A stretch of DNA of 64,000 nucleotides from Alteromonas pelagimontana (GTDB lineage: Bacteria > Pseudomonadota > Gammaproteobacteria > Enterobacterales > Alteromonadaceae). The stretch lies in the NCBI RefSeq assembly GCF_002499975.2, contig NZ_CP052766.1, forward strand, positions 620,001 to 684,000, given 5' to 3'. Position numbers and translations under genes: made by a program. Each line of letters opens with the position of its first letter. Within the stretch, counting starts at the first letter, position 1. Shown here one piece after another: positions 60,794 to 64,000 of this stretch. A model generated the notes under the pieces. The model was not told the origin of the DNA and did not search any database. It saw nothing but the letters and a program-made list of their open reading frames with translations.

Positions 60794-62959
60794 CTAATAA
60801 AACGTTTGCTCGTTTTCGGCCATAGTGACCAAAACTTCTGCTGGCGAAAAATTCCTGCTGCCGTTCTGCTCATAGTGCAATAAACGCTCTACAACGTTTT
60901 TAATTCCTAAAGTATCCATGTACCTGAAGGGACCTCCTAAAAATGGTGGAAAGCCGATTCCAAAAATTGCACCTATATCACCATCGCGGGCATTACGGAT
61001 AACACCTTCGTCAAGACAACGTGCCGCTTCATTAAGCATCAACAGCACGCACCGCTCCGCAATTGTTTTTTCACTTTTACTCGCAATGGGAGAAACGCCT
61101 AATAAAGAATAAATTGATTCGTCGACCTCTTTACCTGGCTTTTTCCCCTCGTAAGAATAAAAGCCTTTTTTATTCTTCTTCCCCTTACGATCGTCGGCTA
61201 ATACTTTTTCAAATGCGCCAGGGGCTGTAAAACGCTCGCCAAACTCAGCAACAAGAATCGGAATAATTTTGGTACCTACGTCGATTCCCACTTCATCCAA
61301 AAGTTTTATTGGTCCGATGGGAAAGCCAAATTTCACTAACGATTTATCGATATGATCAATTGGCTCACCAGCCAATACGAGTGAAGCAGCTTCATTCATA
61401 TAAGGTGCAAGAATGCGATTTACATAGAAGCCCGCGCCATCTTTTACCACAATTGGAGTCTTTCCCTGCCTGCGAGCAAATTCCACAGTTGTAGAAATTG
61501 TGTCATCAGACGTTGCGTCGTGAGCAATCACTTCTGCCAAAGGCATTTTATCTACAGGAGAAAAATAATGCAGACCAATAACATTACCTGGTCGTATCGC
61601 CTTAGCCGCTATCTGTGTGATAGGAATGGATGAAGTATTAGAAGCAAAAATCGTGGTTTCTTTACAGTGACTCTCAACATCCGCCACCATTTGTTGCTTC
61701 AGCTCGACATCTTCGAAAACCGCTTCAATTACCATCTCGGTGTCTTCCATACCGCGATAATCAAGAGTGCCGGTAAGCATAGACATATCTTTTTGCATTT
61801 CATTTTTGGAAATAAAACGACGCTTGACCTTTTTATTCAACAGGTCGTAGCTGTATTTCATTGCATTGGCTATTCCTTCGGGTCGCACATCTTTTATACG
61901 CACAGGCGCGCCCGCTTTCGTCGCTGTGACATAGGCAATACCACCACCCATTAAACCACCACCAAGCACTCCCACCTTTTTCACTTTGGCAGGACTCACA
62001 CCTGCAACACCCTCTTCTTTTTTCATTTCTGTGGTAGCAAAGAAGATTTGGCGTAGCTGAAATGATTCAGCAGTCATGACAAGTTTACCAAAGGCATCCG
62101 CTTCAGCAGCAAGACCCGCTCGCATACCTTCATTCATTCCTGTTTCAATAACATTAATGATTTGTGGAGGCGCTGGATAATTCCCCCTGGTCTTAGAAAA
62201 AGTTTGTTCTCGCGCTTTTTTAAACAGAAAATTGCGGCCAAAGCTGGTTTGCTCCAATGCCTTATTAAGCATCCCTTTCTGCGGGTTCTGACGAGAAGGC
62301 TTGTCTTTAAGCGCATATTGCGCAGCCACATCCATTAATACGCTTTGCGGCACGACATCATCGACTATACCGTACTTTTTTGCCTGTTTCGGGCGAGCAG
62401 GAGCACCGGTAAGCATCATTTTCATTGCCTGCTGAATCCCAATGAGCCGAGGCAAACGCTGAGTTCCTCCACTGCCTGGCAACAGACCAAGTTGGACTTC
62501 CGGCAATCCTAATTGCGTTTTCGAAGAATCGGTACATACGCGATAATGACAGGCTAACGCCAACTCTAATCCGCCACCAAGAGCCGCTCCATGAATAGCA
62601 GCCACAAACGTAGCACGCATTTTTTCGATTCGGTCAAATACCGCTTGGCCCCCCGCAGCCAACGCTCGTGCATCTTCCTCAGTCTGGCAGTTGGAAAGCA
62701 TGGATATATCGGCGCCCGCAACAAACGAAGATGGCTTACCGCTGGTAAGAATAACGCCTTTAATTGAAGAATCAGCCTCAATGTCATCCAGCATTGCCGT
62801 AATTTCTTCTTTAAATGCAGCCTTTAGCGTATTCATCGATTCGCCGGGTACATCCATAGTCAGAACAGCAATGCCACTATCCTGCTTTGTCAGAGTAAAG
62901 GCGCCATTTTGCGGAGTCGCGTTAGCGCTATTTACTTGAGTATTGTGATCCTGCGTCAT
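60794..62959 (-). CDS. fadJ: Fatty acid oxidation complex alpha subunit FadJ
   Basis: 721-residue multifunctional enzyme (E. coli 714). Enoyl-CoA hydratase domain (1-~200: VAAIHGAALGGGLELALACH, LGLPEVQLGLLPGSGGTQRL) and 3-hydroxyacyl-CoA dehydrogenase (about 335-720: VGVLGGGLMGGGIAYVTA, NVIGLHYFSPVDKMPLAEVI). ATG at 62957-62959 with GGAGAG upstream. It follows fadI by one base, the fadI-fadJ order of E. coli. Confidence 0.93.
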   Translation of the reverse strand: MTQDHNTQVNSANATPQNGAFTLTKQDSGIAVLTMDVPGESMNTLKAAFKEEITAMLDDIEADSSIKGVILTSGKPSSFVAGADISMLSNCQTEEDARALAAGGQAVFDRIEKMRATFVAAIHGAALGGGLELALACHYRVCTDSSKTQLGLPEVQLGLLPGSGGTQRLPRLIGIQQAMKMMLTGAPARPKQAKKYGIVDDVVPQSVLMDVAAQYALKDKPSRQNPQKGMLNKALEQTSFGRNFLFKKAREQTFSKTRGNYPAPPQIINVIETGMNEGMRAGLAAEADAFGKLVMTAESFQLRQIFFATTEMKKEEGVAGVSPAKVKKVGVLGGGLMGGGIAYVTATKAGAPVRIKDVRPEGIANAMKYSYDLLNKKVKRRFISKNEMQKDMSMLTGTLDYRGMEDTEMVIEAVFEDVELKQQMVADVESHCKETTIFASNTSSIPITQIAAKAIRPGNVIGLHYFSPVDKMPLAEVIAHDATSDDTISTTVEFARRQGKTPIVVKDGAGFYVNRILAPYMNEAASLVLAGEPIDHIDKSLVKFGFPIGPIKLLDEVGIDVGTKIIPILVAEFGERFTAPGAFEKVLADDRKGKKNKKGFYSYEGKKPGKEVDESIYSLLGVSPIASKSEKTIAERCVLLMLNEAARCLDEGVIRNARDGDIGAIFGIGFPPFLGGPFRYMDTLGIKNVVERLLHYEQNGSRNFSPAEVLVTMAENEQTFY

Positions 62960-62960
62960 G

Positions 62961-64000
62961 TTATTCACTCTCCACAATCATTGCTGCACCTAAACCTCCA
63001 GCCGCGCAAGCGGTTACTAATCCGGTTCCTCCACCACGGCGCTGTAGTTCGTTCAGCATCTGGGTAATCATTCGTGTTCCCGTTGCCGCAAAAGGATGGC
63101 CGTAAGCGATAGAGCTTCCCATTACGTTGAATTTGTCCATATCAATTTCACCCGTTGCTTTATCCCGCCCTAGTTTCTCACGGGCAAATTTCTCACTGGC
63201 AAACATTTTGATGTTCGCCAGTGTTTGCGCTGCAAAGGCTTCGTGCATTTCAATTAAGGTTAAATCCTGCAATGCCATTCCCGCTCTATCTAATGCCATA
63301 GGTGTGGCGTAAGAAGGCCCCATCAACATATCTTCCCACACATCAATAGCGGAAAACGCATAGCTTCTTATATAGCCCAGCGGAGTATAACCCAGAGCTT
63401 TAGCACGGCTTTCTGTCATCATTAATACGGCGGAAGCGCCGTCAGTCAATGGAGTCGCATTGGCAGCGGTAACCGAGCCGTACTTTTTATCAAACACTGG
63501 GCGCAACTTCGCGTAGCTTTCCAGTTTTGAATCAAAACGCACGTTGTTATCACGATGCATTGAGTGGGTGTAAGGTTCGGGATAGGCAGTCATGACTTCA
63601 TTGTCAAGCTTTCCCGATTCCCAACTTTGCGCAGCCAGCGTATGAGAACGGTGCGCGAGCTTATCCTGATCCTGGCGAGAAATATTATGGGTTTTTGCCA
63701 TCTGCTCAGCGGTCTGCCCCATCGAAATCCCCGTGGAATATTCGGCAACCGCGGGCGGCACAGGCAATAAATCTTTGGGTTTAAGTTTCTTAAGCACTTG
63801 CCACTTTTGACTGAGCGTTTTTGTCTTCTGTAAATCAACTAACGCTCTTGCCAGCTTTTTTGATACGCCAATTGGCGATACCGAAGCAGAATCAGCACCA
63901 CCGGCTATACCTACTTCAATATTCCCTGCCATCATACTCTCGGCAATATTAACAGTAGACTGGAAACTGGTAGCACATGCTCGCGAGACGCTATACGCAT
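62961..64000 (-). CDS. fadI: Acetyl-CoA acyltransferase FadI (5' end outside window)
   Basis: Thiolase completing the beta-oxidation complex. The frame is open to the right edge, where [21 protein letters not shown] contains the nucleophilic Cys (codon 63975-63977). Further motifs are [31 protein letters not shown] and the second active Cys in [15 protein letters not shown]. About 346 of ~436 residues are present; the N-terminus lies beyond 64000. Confidence 0.93.
   Translation of the reverse strand, partial: AYSVSRACATSFQSTVNIAESMMAGNIEVGIAGGADSASVSPIGVSKKLARALVDLQKTKTLSQKWQVLKKLKPKDLLPVPPAVAEYSTGISMGQTAEQMAKTHNISRQDQDKLAHRSHTLAAQSWESGKLDNEVMTAYPEPYTHSMHRDNNVRFDSKLESYAKLRPVFDKKYGSVTAANATPLTDGASAVLMMTESRAKALGYTPLGYIRSYAFSAIDVWEDMLMGPSYATPMALDRAGMALQDLTLIEMHEAFAAQTLANIKMFASEKFAREKLGRDKATGEIDMDKFNVMGSSIAYGHPFAATGTRMITQMLNELQRRGGGTGLVTACAAGGLGAAMIVESE

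Noticed and set aside
1..64000. CRISPR arrays, tRNA or rRNA genes, prophage
   Set aside because: No regularly spaced repeats, no cloverleaf-like intergenic segments noticed, and no phage structural or integrase genes.

Overview
The window looks like a chromosomal segment of a marine gammaproteobacterium of the Alteromonadales, probably Alteromonadaceae. This rests on recognisable protein families, gammaproteobacterial gene order, an abundance of c-di-GMP proteins and an Alteromonas-like DP-EP/STAND gene pair. The species cannot be fixed by eye. I saw no rRNA or tRNA gene and no CRISPR array.

Left part (1-12.9 kb): housekeeping genes, mostly on the minus strand. They are the cell-envelope operon ybgC-tolQ-tolR-tolA-tolB (tolB runs off the left edge), then ruvC-ruvA-ruvB behind aspS-nudB, the divergent yecE (DUF72), and the glrK-qseG-glrR sensor/lipoprotein/sigma-54 regulator operon. 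A likely unannotated small RNA with its own promoter and strong terminator lies between ybgC and ruvB on the strand opposite to both.

Middle part (13-29.5 kb): an EF-hand protein, a GGDEF-EAL protein, a TerB-like protein, YciH/SUI1, a pseudo-receiver/receiver protein, then the aromatic amino acid genes. pheA is preceded by a Phe-rich leader peptide and attenuator. tyrA and aroF lie convergent to it, with a perfect TyrR box over the aroF promoter. Between pheA and tyrA sit a PAS-GGDEF cyclase, a small DP-EP-like protein and a large membrane winged-helix/STAND-NTPase/TPR regulator. The ribosomal/tRNA modification operon rpsP-rimM-trmD-rplS follows.

Accessory block (29.6-47.2 kb): it separates rpsP from ffh, which are neighbours in E. 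coli. It holds an ABC exporter, an RND efflux pair, a complete IS4-type insertion sequence that split the efflux operon's terminator, a lipoprotein hydrolase, and a four-gene SMC-like operon (MukB/MksB/JetC-, MksE/JetB- and MksF/JetA-like proteins plus a Toprim protein). This operon resembles Wadjet/MksBEFG plasmid-defence systems but has a different gene order. It is the best candidate for an under-described system here.

Right part (47.2-64 kb): ffh with the divergent ccsA-like (ypjD) and CNNM/CorC-like (yfjD) genes as in E. coli, then sixA, an M16 peptidase, a 1499-residue propeller-PAS-GGDEF-EAL sensor, a tiny exported Cys-containing peptide with its own promoter and terminator, and the fadI-fadJ beta-oxidation operon (fadI runs off the right edge).
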